DNA of 64,000 bases from assembly GCF_001541095.1 (NCBI RefSeq), contig NZ_LMXH01000001.1, positions 459,465 to 523,464 on the forward strand, read 5' to 3'. The notes beneath the pieces were generated by a model. It was not told where the DNA came from. It saw only the letters and a list, made by a program, of their open reading frames with translations, and searched no databases. Origin of the DNA: Paenibacillus sp. FJAT-26967 (GTDB taxonomy: Bacteria > Bacillota > Bacilli > Paenibacillales > NBRC-103111). The number at the start of each line of letters is the position of its first letter. Position 1 is the stretch's first letter. A program made the position numbers and the translations under genes. Below are positions 44,012-52,977 of this stretch, one piece after another.

Positions 44012-44941
44012 CTAATAGTCGGTGACACGGATCTCGCGGTACAGCCGCTCGACCTCTTCCATCGTCACAGCGCCTGCCTGAGCGTGCAAGGCGTTGGCGC
44101 TCCCGCATGCGGCACCGAAGCGGACCATATCGGCATCGCCGTACCCTCTGCGGATCGCGGTAACCATGCCCGCCACCATGGCATCCCCGCTGCCGACAGG
44201 GTTAACGGCGGCGACTGGCGGCAGCTGCACACGCCGCAGATGGCCGTCGCTGCCTGCCAGTGCCCCCCGGCCGCCGAGCGAGACGATGACATGGCGGATA
44301 CCCAGGCCCATAAGTTGGCGGAGGCAGACGGCTAGGTCATCGTCGGAGGAAGCGGCCCTGCCGAGCAGCCGCTCGATCTCGTGCTCATTAGGCTTGATGA
44401 GCAGCGGCCTTGCCTCCAGGCCGGCAGCCAGCGCATCTCCGCTCGCATCGAGCACGGCTGACGCACCTGCATGCTGCGCCAGCCGGATGAGCTCTGCGTA
44501 CAAATCCGCAGGGCATCCCGCCGGCAGACTGCCGGAAAAGCATACGTGCGTAGAGGCGGCCGCCAGCGAAGCAATCTTGGACTTCAGCTCCTCCAGATTA
44601 GGAAGCGGAATCTCAGGTCCGGGCTCCAGCAGTTCCGTCTGCGTACCGTTCTGGGCATCGAGTACGGTCAGACACAGTCTGGATTCACCCGGAACTTCGA
44701 TGAAATCATGCCCGATACCTTCCGCATCCAGACCCTGGCGGATGAATTGCCCGTTAAATCCCGCGGCAAAGCCCGCAGCGGTTACAGGCTCACCCAGAGT
44801 GCGAGCCACCCGGGCGACATTCACCCCTTTGCCGCCCGCTACGGCAATCATTTGACCGATCCGTAAGACGCGGTTCATCTCGAAAGAGGATACCGTGTAA
44901 GTTTTATCGATGGCGGCGTTGAGCGTTACGGTCGTTATCAT
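44012..44941 (-). CDS. 1-phosphofructokinase/tagatose-6-phosphate kinase family (PfkB)
   Basis: A 309-residue PfkB-type kinase: MITTVTLNAAIDKTY, AGGKGVNVARVA (substrate site), NEHEIERLLGR, and NPVGSGDAMVAGM (anion hole and catalytic Asp). The family holds FruK (fructose-1-phosphate) and LacC (tagatose-6-phosphate). Next to a class II aldolase and facing an SIS/DeoR/ROK operon, tagatose-6-phosphate kinase is my preferred guess, but the sequence does not decide this. It lies 26 bases after the aldolase gene, so the two form an operon. Confidence 0.85.
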   Translation of the reverse strand: MITTVTLNAAIDKTYTVSSFEMNRVLRIGQMIAVAGGKGVNVARVARTLGEPVTAAGFAAGFNGQFIRQGLDAEGIGHDFIEVPGESRLCLTVLDAQNGTQTELLEPGPEIPLPNLEELKSKIASLAAASTHVCFSGSLPAGCPADLYAELIRLAQHAGASAVLDASGDALAAGLEARPLLIKPNEHEIERLLGRAASSDDDLAVCLRQLMGLGIRHVIVSLGGRGALAGSDGHLRRVQLPPVAAVNPVGSGDAMVAGMVTAIRRGYGDADMVRFGAACGSANALHAQAGAVTMEEVERLYREIRVTDY

Positions 44942-44967
44942 GACAACAGCATCTCCTGTCTTGGCGG

Positions 44968-45837
44968 CTAGCGGAAATCTTTGGCGCGGCCAACGCAGCC
45001 TGTCAGATGCATTTTGGCCTGCGCCAGTTCTTTTACAGCTGCTTTGGCCGGAACCATGTATTTGCGCGGATCGTTTTCTTCCGGATTTGCATCGAATACG
45101 GCCTTAATGGCATTTGAGAAAGCAATGCGAAGTTCGGTAGCGACATTCATTTTGGCCATCCCCAGTGCGACACAGCGCTTGACCTGATCGGCAGGAATGC
45201 CGGAACCGCCATGAAGGACGAGCGGGAGATCGACTTTGGCGAAAATTTGTTCCAGCTTGCCGAAAGCAATGTTCGGCTCCCCTTTGTAAATGCCGTGAGC
45301 GGTACCGATTGCCGGAGCGAGAGTAGGGACGCCGGTGAGCTCTGCGAACTTCACGCATTCGTCCGGATCGGCAAGCAGCGCGTCTTCGTCCGCGACTACG
45401 ATATCGTCCTCGACGCCGCCTACTTTGCCTAGCTCCGCTTCTACGTTAACGCCTGCTGCGGCAGCTACTTTAACGACTTCTTGTGTGCGGCGGACATTTT
45501 CTTCGAATGGATGCATGGATGCATCAATCATAACGGAAGTATAACCTTCACGGATACATTGGATAAGCAGATTATAATCGGTACAGTGATCCAGATGAAG
45601 CGCGATGGGGACGGTAGAACGTTTGGCTGCTGTAGCGGCGGCGGCAACGATATAGTCGGGCCCGAGATGTTTTACGGTACCAACCGTAGTTTGCAGAATG
45701 AGCGGTGCCTGCAGTTCCTCGGCCGCATCGACGACGGCCTGGAGCATTTCAAGAGTATGTACATTAAAAGCCGTAATACCGTAGCCGTTCTTGCGGGCAG
45801 TTTGAAGCATAGCTGTAGATGAAATTAAATGAGACAT
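44968..45837 (-). CDS. Class II ketose-bisphosphate aldolase (GatY/KbaY/FbaA family)
   Basis: A 289-residue zinc aldolase. Zinc and substrate strings: ALHLDHC (His, Asp), EAELGKVGG, GTAHGIYKG, VLHGGSGIP and NVATELRIAF. It cleaves fructose- or tagatose-1,6-bisphosphate to dihydroxyacetone phosphate and glyceraldehyde-3-phosphate. Family members of this length include GatY/KbaY (tagatose) and B. subtilis-type FbaA. The operon partner kinase and the neighbouring SIS/ROK genes favour a catabolic, tagatose-type role. GGAGGAGG ribosome binding site. Promoter shared with the divergent operon. Confidence 0.88.
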   Translation of the reverse strand: MSHLISSTAMLQTARKNGYGITAFNVHTLEMLQAVVDAAEELQAPLILQTTVGTVKHLGPDYIVAAAATAAKRSTVPIALHLDHCTDYNLLIQCIREGYTSVMIDASMHPFEENVRRTQEVVKVAAAAGVNVEAELGKVGGVEDDIVVADEDALLADPDECVKFAELTGVPTLAPAIGTAHGIYKGEPNIAFGKLEQIFAKVDLPLVLHGGSGIPADQVKRCVALGMAKMNVATELRIAFSNAIKAVFDANPEENDPRKYMVPAKAAVKELAQAKMHLTGCVGRAKDFR

Positions 45838-45859
45838 TTTTGAAAACCTCCTCCTACAA

Positions 45860-45899
45860 AATGATTGAAACGATCAAAAAAATGATTTATACTGTCATT
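45860..45899. promoter_or_regulatory. Divergent promoter/operator of the sugar island
   Basis: Plus strand: TTGAAA (45865-45870), 17-bp spacer, TATACT (45888-45893). AATGA-N9-TCATT (45881-45899) is an inverted repeat that covers the -10, and AATGATT recurs at 45860. It is a likely site for the DeoR repressor. A minus-strand TATAAA lies in the same 40 bases for the aldolase-kinase operon. Confidence 0.65.
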
Positions 45900-45928
45900 A
45901 TGTTGATTATAAGGGAGGAAAATAGAAG

Positions 45929-46987
45929 ATGTCAAACGAGAATGTTCCAATTACTTATAAAGAAATCAGTGCTCAAGCGGAGGCTATAAAGGCCGCCTGG
46001 GAGCAGCTTCAGAAGCAACCGGACTGGGTGAACCGTTATATAGGTAATGAGAAATACGATGAGGTTGTATTTATCGGATCGGGTTCTTCCTACTATCAAT
46101 CGATCACCATGGCGGCTACATTCCGCAAATGGACGGGACGCAGTGCTTCCGCCCAGCCTTCTTCCGATATCTTCCTTATCCGGGATTCCACTCTTGCCAG
46201 AGGGAAGCAGATCCTGATTGTCGGCGTATCCCGCTCCGGGGAGTCCCATGAAGTTATTCTTGCTCTGGAATCTGTAAAAGGTGTATCTCACATAGATACA
46301 TGCGGAATAACCGCACATGAAACGAGCAAGATGTTCGGCATGACGGAATGTCTGTTGTCGCCGCTCGGCAAGGAGAAGAGCACCGTGATGAGTAAATCGC
46401 TCAGCTCGATGACGTTCATGATGCAGGCCGCAATCGCGATGGCATCCGGTCAGGACGCATACTTACAAGAGCTTCAAACTGTGTTAGAATTAGACGAAGA
46501 ACTGGTCAAAGCCTCGGATACCATCATCAAAGAATGGGTAGCGGCACATGATTGTAACAAGACGATCTATCTCGGCCTGGGCGCACTCGGCGGTCTTGCT
46601 CTTGAAGCTTGTCTCAAGCTGAAGGAAATGACCTACACATGGACAGAAGCGTACGGTACCCTGGAATTCCGTCACGGTCCCAAGTCGATCGTGGATTCCG
46701 GTACGCTTGTCTGCCTGCTGCTTTCCGAATCCACACGTGAATACGAGCTGAAAGTAGCCCGTGAGATGAAAGAATACGGGGCACAGGTCCTGCTTATCAC
46801 CGCGAAGTGCGGAGATGATACGGATTTTGCGGATCTGGTTATTGAAGTCGGCGGCGCGGAAATCAGCGATGAAGCCCGCAGTGTGCTTTATTTGCCTGCC
46901 GTTCAATACAACGGGTATTACAGCGCCATGAAACTGGGCCTTAACCCGGATGATCCGCGCAACCTGACCCAGTTCGTCCAAATTTAA
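45929..46987 (+). CDS. SIS-domain sugar isomerase/deaminase, AgaS-like
   Basis: A 352-residue protein with two SIS (sugar isomerase) domains and no glutaminase domain. Strings: VFIGSGSSYYQSITMAA, GVSRSGESHEVILALE, EFRHGPKSIVD. These resemble AgaS and GlmS-type aldose-ketose isomerases that act on amino-sugar 6-phosphates. In this cluster it would turn a hexosamine-6-phosphate into a ketose-6-phosphate (tagatose-6-P or fructose-6-P) with release of ammonia. The exact substrate is unknown. GGGAGG ribosome binding site. First gene of a three-gene operon with deoR and the ROK kinase. Confidence 0.85.
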   Translation: MSNENVPITYKEISAQAEAIKAAWEQLQKQPDWVNRYIGNEKYDEVVFIGSGSSYYQSITMAATFRKWTGRSASAQPSSDIFLIRDSTLARGKQILIVGVSRSGESHEVILALESVKGVSHIDTCGITAHETSKMFGMTECLLSPLGKEKSTVMSKSLSSMTFMMQAAIAMASGQDAYLQELQTVLELDEELVKASDTIIKEWVAAHDCNKTIYLGLGALGGLALEACLKLKEMTYTWTEAYGTLEFRHGPKSIVDSGTLVCLLLSESTREYELKVAREMKEYGAQVLLITAKCGDDTDFADLVIEVGGAEISDEARSVLYLPAVQYNGYYSAMKLGLNPDDPRNLTQFVQI

Positions 46988-47011
46988 CTTGTGTGACGGA
47001 GTGACAGCAGA

Positions 47012-47800
47012 ATGAATGAAGCAACTTCTTCCAAGGGAGATCTCAGGCGCCAGCAGATTATGCAGCTGCTTAAGCAGCAGGGGCGGATCACGATTCAGGA
47101 GATCATCGAGCAATTTCAGTGCTCGGAAGCGACTGCAAGACGTGATTTGGACCTGCTGGAGAAGAAAGGCGATATCGTCCGTACCATTGGCGGTGCCCTC
47201 TTTGAAGGGTTATCCGCGGTACGGGAGACTTCATTCGCCGAGAAGAAGCAGCAACTATGGCTGGAGAAGGAAGCGATTGCACGGCGGGCAGCCGGTTTAA
47301 TCGAGGAAGGCGACAGCGTCTGTCTGACCGGCGGAACGACGACCTTCCTGATTGCCCGCGAATTGAAGTGGCGGCAAGGGATTACAGTCGTTACGAACGC
47401 CGTGAATATCGCGATGGAGCTGTCCGACAGCGAGGGCCTTCAGGTCGTCGTCGTAGGCGGCGTCATGCGCAGCAAAACCTTTGAGCTGAGCGGTCCGCTG
47501 GCTGAGAAGACAATCGAGCATCTCAATATTGAGAAGCTGTTTCTCGGTGTAGACGGGGTGTCGGCGGACAAGGGGATTACGACCTTCTCCGAGCTGGAAG
47601 CACAGACAGCCCGCCTGTTAATGAGCCGCGCCCAGCATACGATTGCAGTGTTTGACCATACCAAGGTTGGCAAAACCTCCTTGTTTTCCATTGCCCCGAT
47701 AGCGGATGTGCATGTTTGTGTCACAGATGCCCCGCTGGGGACTGACATGGAGAAGGTTCTGAAGCAGCACGGCATTACCACTTTGTATGCGGATGCATAA
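47012..47800 (+). CDS. DeoR-family transcriptional repressor
   Basis: A 262-residue sugar-responsive repressor: N-terminal HTH (RRQQIMQLLKQQGRITIQEIIEQF-type segment, about 10-55, with ATARRDLDLLEKKGDIVRTIGGA) and the sugar-phosphate-binding DeoRC domain (VCLTGGTTTFLIARELK, EKLFLGVDGVSADKGITTF). It sits between the SIS and ROK genes. It likely represses both divergent operons until a sugar phosphate binds. Closely spaced to both neighbours (24 and 18 bases). Confidence 0.92.
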   Translation: MNEATSSKGDLRRQQIMQLLKQQGRITIQEIIEQFQCSEATARRDLDLLEKKGDIVRTIGGALFEGLSAVRETSFAEKKQQLWLEKEAIARRAAGLIEEGDSVCLTGGTTTFLIARELKWRQGITVVTNAVNIAMELSDSEGLQVVVVGGVMRSKTFELSGPLAEKTIEHLNIEKLFLGVDGVSADKGITTFSELEAQTARLLMSRAQHTIAVFDHTKVGKTSLFSIAPIADVHVCVTDAPLGTDMEKVLKQHGITTLYADA

Positions 47801-47818
47801 GGGAAAGGACGGACGGGT

Positions 47819-48820
47819 ATGAGCTTTTTCGTCGGTGTAGATCTTGGAGGAACGAATATAGTATGCGGGCTGCTGGACCAAGAATTCAATTTACTCGCCA
47901 AGAGCAAGCAGCCTACAGAGGCGGCAAACGGCAGCGATTTTGTCCTGGAGAGAATCGCGGTTATGATTGAAGATCTTCTGCGTGAACAGAATATTGACCG
48001 GGGGCAGCTTGGCGCAGTGGGTCTGGGCACGCCTGGTTTTATTGACCCGGTGCGGGGAGTATGCACCTTTGCAAGCAACTTGCGCTGGAACAATGTGCCG
48101 GTTTCCGACATACTGGGAGCCAGGCTCGGCGTTCCGGTATTTATTGATAATGATGTCCGCATGTACATATTCGGTGAAGCCATGAAAGGCCCAGGACAGG
48201 GCTATGCGAACGTACTCGGCATTACGCTCGGTACGGGGATGGCAGCTGCCCTGGTTAATGAAGGGCAGCTCTACTACGGCGGCGGTTTTATGGCCGGCGA
48301 GATCGGGCACATCATTGTCGGCGACGCAGAGAACACACCATGCGGCTGCGGACTGGTCGGCTGCTTGGAGACGGTTGCCTCGGCAACCGGCCTCGCCCGG
48401 CAGGCGAGGGAGGCACTTGCCGCCGGACGCGCGAGCGTGCTTGGCGAGTGGTTCCCGGGAGCGGAAGCCGCGAACGTTACGGCGGCTGACGTCTCACGGG
48501 CCTATGACGAGGGTGACGCCCTCGCCATCGAGATCATGAACCATACGGGCAAGCTGCTCGGCAGAGGCCTGTCCTATGCCGTCACTTTGTACAGCCCGGA
48601 TGCGCTTATCATCGGCGGTGGTGCTTCGCTCGCTGGCGAGCGGCTGCTGGGGCCGATGCGTGAAGAGCTCCGGAAGTCCGTCTACCACGGCTACTGGGAC
48701 CGCCTCACGATTCACCCCGGCGCACTCATCGATGACGGCGGCGTGATCGGCAGTGCGGCATTCGCAGCAAGCCGGGCAGCTCTGCAGCAGGTTGAGAGCA
48801 TCCGTTCTGAAGAAGCATAA
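47819..48820 (+). CDS. ROK-family sugar kinase
   Basis: A 333-residue ASKHA kinase. N-terminal FFVGVDLGGTNIVCGLLD is the phosphate loop. The zinc-binding ROK signature is CGCGLVGCLE with a preceding GHIIVG His, and DNDVRMY contains the catalytic Asp. Members phosphorylate glucose, N-acetylglucosamine, mannose, fructose or N-acetylmannosamine. There is no transporter or PTS gene here, so an intracellular free sugar, perhaps an amino sugar, would be the substrate. Last gene of the SIS-DeoR-ROK operon; terminator follows. Confidence 0.92.
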   Translation: MSFFVGVDLGGTNIVCGLLDQEFNLLAKSKQPTEAANGSDFVLERIAVMIEDLLREQNIDRGQLGAVGLGTPGFIDPVRGVCTFASNLRWNNVPVSDILGARLGVPVFIDNDVRMYIFGEAMKGPGQGYANVLGITLGTGMAAALVNEGQLYYGGGFMAGEIGHIIVGDAENTPCGCGLVGCLETVASATGLARQAREALAAGRASVLGEWFPGAEAANVTAADVSRAYDEGDALAIEIMNHTGKLLGRGLSYAVTLYSPDALIIGGGASLAGERLLGPMREELRKSVYHGYWDRLTIHPGALIDDGGVIGSAAFAASRAALQQVESIRSEEA

Positions 48821-48879
48821 GCAGGCGATTGCTATTATTTATACAGGGGTATTCCCTGTTTGGAACTTAATGAAGAGGA

Positions 48880-48921
48880 AAGACCTTTCCGTTCAGCGAA
48901 AGCTACGGAAAGGTCTTTTTA
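48880..48921 (+). terminator. Terminator of the SIS-DeoR-ROK operon
   Basis: AAAGACCTTTCCGT...ACGGAAAGGTCTTTTT stem-loop ~60 bases after the ROK stop. Confidence 0.9.
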
Positions 48922-49069
48922 TGATGAAAAAAGCAGATATTTGTATCCGGACAGAAACTTCTGCAGGTAAGAAGTCGTCTTATATAGAAGATAGACTCAG
49001 GAATTTTTTTCAAATACAGATTGCATTGGAGCCGGGGAGTCGACTAGTATTAATACAGTCGCTGCTTGT

Positions 49070-50110
49070 TTAAACGGAACGATTTTTCCACATCATCATA
49101 CCGAGCCAGACCGAGCATACTACGCCGAACAGCGGGTAGAGGAAGGTCAGTAGTGATTTGAAGCCGATGAGGCTGACAACGTAACTTAAACCGAGCAGGG
49201 CCGGCAGGACAATTCGGATGCTAAGTCCCGTTCGCTGCTGTACCTGCAGAGTAAGGCCATATACATTGCCCAAATAAGTCGTGAAGATTTCACCATATAT
49301 AACGAGCAGATAGATGAAGGGAATCAGTGTTCCGAGCCCGGTCATGATGCCGGCCATCGGTATTTCGAATTGTCCGATTCCGGGCATCTGCGCACTGAGT
49401 GCATAATGAGCCGCCAGCAGAAGCAGTCCGATCATGAGTCCGCCTGTAATACCGCCCCGGATGAGCACTTTACGGTCCCGGATTTGGGAGCCGAGCGGAA
49501 CTAGTACGGCTTGTGCGGTTGCCAGGTTGAATCCGGTATACAAGAGGGGTGCCATCCAGACACGGATCGGGGAATAATCGGTCTTGATCGCGAGCCATGC
49601 CCCGGCTGTAGGAAGCGTAGACGTGTATATAACGAGAATCAGACTGAAAAGGATCATGACAGGCACCACAATCGTATTGACCGTCATTATGGCGCCGATG
49701 CCCCGTGAAATCACGATGTAAGACAAGCATAAGGTCACGAGCAGTCCGCTTTGAAAAGACATCGACAAATGCTCGGAGAATACGGATCCGCCGCCGGCTA
49801 GCATGACGGAAGAGATCCCGAATAGAATGACCATAGTAAACAAAGAGATCCATTTGCCGGCTTTTGGCCCGAATAGAACTTTGTTCAAATCTTCGTAGGA
49901 TTCGGCCTGAACATCATTTGCCATCAGCATCAGTTTGATCCCGAGCCATACGAACAACAGACTTGCCAGCGCGATAGTGAGGGCGGCCGTCGTACCGTAG
50001 CGGGTAAAAAATTGAAGGATTTCCTGGCCGGAGGCAAAGCCGGCACCCACAATAGTGCCCACATAAGTAAATGCCACCTGTGCGGTTTGCGCCCATGGTT
50101 TCAAAGCCAT
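49070..50110 (-). CDS. YkvI-like membrane transporter
   Basis: A 346-residue integral membrane protein with about ten helices, starting at the ATG at 50110 after AAAGGGGGG. The string AFTYVGTIVGAGFASGQEILQFF is typical of YkvI-type proteins, which have a LeuT-like fold and are distant from amino-acid permeases. A further in-frame extension to 50272 is unsupported. The substrate is unknown. It is divergent from the DedA gene. Confidence 0.82.
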   Translation of the reverse strand: MALKPWAQTAQVAFTYVGTIVGAGFASGQEILQFFTRYGTTAALTIALASLLFVWLGIKLMLMANDVQAESYEDLNKVLFGPKAGKWISLFTMVILFGISSVMLAGGGSVFSEHLSMSFQSGLLVTLCLSYIVISRGIGAIMTVNTIVVPVMILFSLILVIYTSTLPTAGAWLAIKTDYSPIRVWMAPLLYTGFNLATAQAVLVPLGSQIRDRKVLIRGGITGGLMIGLLLLAAHYALSAQMPGIGQFEIPMAGIMTGLGTLIPFIYLLVIYGEIFTTYLGNVYGLTLQVQQRTGLSIRIVLPALLGLSYVVSLIGFKSLLTFLYPLFGVVCSVWLGMMMWKNRSV

Positions 50111-50214
50111 GAATCCCCCCTTTGTATCTTTATAGTACAAGGTATGTTCAAGAAGGGACGGGCATGACAGCAATTTGAATCGTACGGGTGTTATCCCGTT
50201 AGGAGTGTTATGGA

Positions 50215-50826
50215 GTGAAAGAAACGGTTTTTGAGCTGATATCTGCTTATGGATATCCGGCTCTTTATGCACTGCTTGCAGCCGGCATTATCGGACTGCC
50301 GGTTCCGGATGAGACGCTGATGACATTTATCGGATCCCTCACCTTGGAGAATGGTCCCTTATCCTTTACATACTCTTGGATCGTTTCTTATATGGGGACG
50401 ATGACGGGGATGATGATTTCCTATACGGTGGGCAAACGTCTCGGCAAACCTTTCCTATATAAAGTGAGCCGCTGGATACGTTTAAAGCCGGATAAGCTGG
50501 AACGGGCCGAGAAGTGGTTTCACAAGCATGGCATGTGGGCGATTTTCTTCGGTTATTTCGTTCCGGGATTGAGGCACCTTACTTGCTATTATGCGGGTGT
50601 TAGCGGAATTCCGCTTCTGCGTTATGTTTTATTTGCAGGATCAGGGGCACTGGTTTGGTGTACGGTTTTCCTCTCGCTGGGCCATTTTATCGGGGAAAAT
50701 TTTGAAGTCGTGCTGCAGGCTCTCCACAAGTACCTGGGCATTACGGTTACGGTACTTGTTATCGTGGGTGCCTTGTGCTTTCTGATTTACTATATCCTGC
50801 GCAAGAAAGCGAAGAAAACGGAATAA
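50215..50826 (+). CDS. DedA family (SNARE-associated) membrane protein
   Basis: A 203-residue DedA protein with five or six helices. The family strings GLPVPDETLMTFIGSLT, GMMISYTVGKRLGKP and FFGYFVPGLRHLTCYYAGVSG are present. DedA members flip phospholipids or undecaprenyl phosphate and support membrane potential and cationic peptide resistance in relatives. GTG start. No partner is linked. Confidence 0.9.
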   Translation: MKETVFELISAYGYPALYALLAAGIIGLPVPDETLMTFIGSLTLENGPLSFTYSWIVSYMGTMTGMMISYTVGKRLGKPFLYKVSRWIRLKPDKLERAEKWFHKHGMWAIFFGYFVPGLRHLTCYYAGVSGIPLLRYVLFAGSGALVWCTVFLSLGHFIGENFEVVLQALHKYLGITVTVLVIVGALCFLIYYILRKKAKKTE

Positions 50827-50855
50827 AGCGAGATTTGATATAAAAGACAGACATA

Positions 50856-50886
50856 GAAAAACCGTGCTGGCTGCAGCACGGTTTTC
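50856..50886. terminator. Terminator between DedA and lipoprotein genes
   Basis: AAAACCGTGCT-GGCTGC-AGCACGGTTTTC hairpin; T-runs in both directions; convergent genes. Confidence 0.88.
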
Positions 50887-50896
50887 TGTGTTCGGG

Positions 50897-51541
50897 TTAA
50901 CTGGCCGGAAACAGTTTGATCGATTTGATCGTCCCGCTTCCAGGATCTACATCCAGTTTGAGAATCGTATTCAGCGCTTTGTACGCAAGGACGTAATCGG
51001 TCCGGTTATCCGGTTTCCCGAGTACGTTCAAGGCCTCCCCGATAGTGTCGCCAAGCTGGAGTCCATTCAGGCCCGGATCAATATCAGGAGAGAGAACCTG
51101 AACGAATTCGAGCCGGTCGAATACGTTGAATCCGATGGAGAAATCCGGATACTCGTAGACGGTTACAGCCTGCGGGTCCTCATCCATAATGAATGTATTC
51201 CGGGCTTTCCCGAAGAGATTCAATACTTCTTCTTTGGGAGTACCCAGTGTCGCCCCCATTAAAGTGGGTTTTGAAACACGGTAAGCCTTGTCCGGGGATA
51301 CTTGCGGTTTCTCCTTGACGATATCCGAAGGTTCTTGCCCGTTAGAGGAGACAGCTGCCGAACGATCGGGAACCGGTGTGGCCGGTGCAGGTTTATTCGT
51401 ATTCGAAGTTACTGCCGGAGGAGCAGCAGCGCCGGATTGGTCTTTACTTTGCAGGTTATGTACAGTCTCACAGCCTGTCGCAGCGGGCAGGATGGCGATC
51501 GCAAAGCCGATCAGCACGATTCTGTGGAGTTGTTTCTTCAT
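50897..51541 (-). CDS. Lipoprotein with two short repeats
   Basis: A 214-residue lipoprotein from the ATG at 51541, with GGAAAGGAA upstream; lipobox PAATGC puts the acylated Cys at 24. A Pro/Ala/Ser linker (30-80) precedes a domain of two similar units, GATLGTPKEEVLNLFGKA... and GLQLGDTIGEALNVLGKPD..., a layout like SmpA/OmlA (BLIP) or DUF4309 (YjgB) folds. It would sit on the outer leaflet. Function not known. Confidence 0.75.
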   Translation of the reverse strand: MKKQLHRIVLIGFAIAILPAATGCETVHNLQSKDQSGAAAPPAVTSNTNKPAPATPVPDRSAAVSSNGQEPSDIVKEKPQVSPDKAYRVSKPTLMGATLGTPKEEVLNLFGKARNTFIMDEDPQAVTVYEYPDFSIGFNVFDRLEFVQVLSPDIDPGLNGLQLGDTIGEALNVLGKPDNRTDYVLAYKALNTILKLDVDPGSGTIKSIKLFPAS

Positions 51542-51830
51542 TGCAATCGTTCCTTTCCTACTGTCGCCAAATACGTAAAAAGCGACAATCCTTATCATAA
51601 GCTTTATGGTCTATGGAGACAACATCAATTTACGATCAGAATAGAATGCAGTATACATTTAAGACAAGTCTCTATGAACATGAAACGGCCTAAATTAAGA
51701 TCTTACTATATAAGACTGGTATAGGGGTCAAAAAGTTTCCGCTCTCGTGCAGGAATGCTGCAAAATGGGACTTGAAACCTATGTTTGGCTTGTGGTACGT
51801 TTACACATATTCAAAGGTGGAGGAGAAGCA

Positions 51831-52406
51831 ATGGAACTGTTGAAAGAGCGTATTATAGAAGCAGGAAGTGTCGTTTCCGACCAAGTCGTTAAATTGGACG
51901 CCATCTTGAATCATCAAGTTGACCCGGCATTAATCGTAGAAATGGGCAAGGAATTTGCCCGACGTTTTGTTGAGAGTGCCCCGACTAAAATTTTGACCAT
52001 AGAGTCTTCAGGAATCCCGCTTGCTTTTGCTGTAGCTAACGAGCTCGGTGTTCCATTTGTATTTGCCAGACGCAAAAAGTCCGTGACCATGGATGAGAAT
52101 ATGTATTGTGAAAGGGTCCCGTCCTTTACGAAAGGGATCGTGACCGACATTATGGTGTCTTCTCAATATATAACCTCCAATGATCGTATCCTAATCATTG
52201 ACGATATTATCGCCAATGGCGATGCAGCCCGCGGTTTGATCAGGATTGTAGAGCGTTCGGGTGCGGTATTGACCGGGGTAGGCATTGCTGTCGAGAAAGC
52301 ATTTCAGGCAGGTGGACGCTCCATCCGGGAGCAGGGTATCCGTACCGAGTCTCTGGTCACGATCACGTCCTTGGAGAACGGAACAATTCATTTTGCCGAC
52401 TGCTAA
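51831..52406 (+). CDS. xpt: Xanthine phosphoribosyltransferase
   Basis: A 191-residue purine salvage enzyme converting xanthine to XMP with PRPP. Recognisable strings: MELLKERIIEAGSV, ILTIESSGIPLAFAVANELGVPFVFARRKK, and the PRPP loop ILIIDDIIANGDAARGL. GGTGGAGGAG lies six to eight bases before the ATG at 51831; the longer frame from 51747 is not supported. The usual adjacent pbuX permease is absent, and the leader lacks a canonical purine riboswitch. Confidence 0.94.
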   Translation: MELLKERIIEAGSVVSDQVVKLDAILNHQVDPALIVEMGKEFARRFVESAPTKILTIESSGIPLAFAVANELGVPFVFARRKKSVTMDENMYCERVPSFTKGIVTDIMVSSQYITSNDRILIIDDIIANGDAARGLIRIVERSGAVLTGVGIAVEKAFQAGGRSIREQGIRTESLVTITSLENGTIHFADC

Positions 52407-52513
52407 AAAAATGCCGTACAATTTATGAAAACATTTTCATTCTGCGTCAATGCTTTCCTGTAGCGGGTATATTCGATATAATAGAGTTACGTAACTGGAG
52501 AGGAGGGATCGCT

Positions 52514-52840
52514 ATGGAAAACGGGCCAATTCCGGCTGAGTACTTGCTGGAGAAGCTTTCCGAAGCGAAGAACCATTTCGAACGCGCCCTGGACTGCAAA
52601 CATACTGAATTTGATGATTTGTACCCGTATATGATTGAGCATCCGCAATTTTTCTGGTATAAACGTTATGTCGCATGGTCTGAACTCCTCACTGTCGTCA
52701 AGTTCTCAATGGAACTGTCGGTTGAATGGGAATCTCAGTTTACTGTGCAGCAGGTGGAATATATCAAGAAACGTGTGATGTCAAGCAAAGTGCTCGACGA
52801 CTGGTTTGAAAACACCGATTCAAAAGAACACGTTAGTTAG
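52514..52840 (+). CDS. Small acidic hypothetical protein
   Basis: A 108-residue soluble protein (MENGPIPAEYLLEKLSEAKNHFERA...), acidic, largely helical, rich in Trp/Tyr. AGGAGGG precedes the ATG. It has its own terminator, which supports a real gene. I do not recognise the family. Confidence 0.7.
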   Translation: MENGPIPAEYLLEKLSEAKNHFERALDCKHTEFDDLYPYMIEHPQFFWYKRYVAWSELLTVVKFSMELSVEWESQFTVQQVEYIKKRVMSSKVLDDWFENTDSKEHVS

Positions 52841-52861
52841 CAGGCAGGAATGAACTTAAAT

Positions 52862-52894
52862 AAGACCTGGGGGACCACTCCCTCAGGTCTTTTG
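52862..52894 (+). terminator. Terminator of the 52.5-kb hypothetical gene
   Basis: AAGACCTG-GGGG-ACCACT-CCCT-CAGGTCTTTTG hairpin. Confidence 0.85.
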
Positions 52895-52977
52895 TTATTA
52901 TAAGCCAAATTGTTTAAAGTTCTTATCGCGATCAAACAATTCCAGTAAATTCACGAGAGGAGCAAGGCTTCAATCGC

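Noticed and set aside
51747..51830. N-terminal extension of xpt
   Set aside because: The extra 28 residues are unlike Xpt, while GGTGGAGGAG precedes the standard MELLKERI start at 51831.
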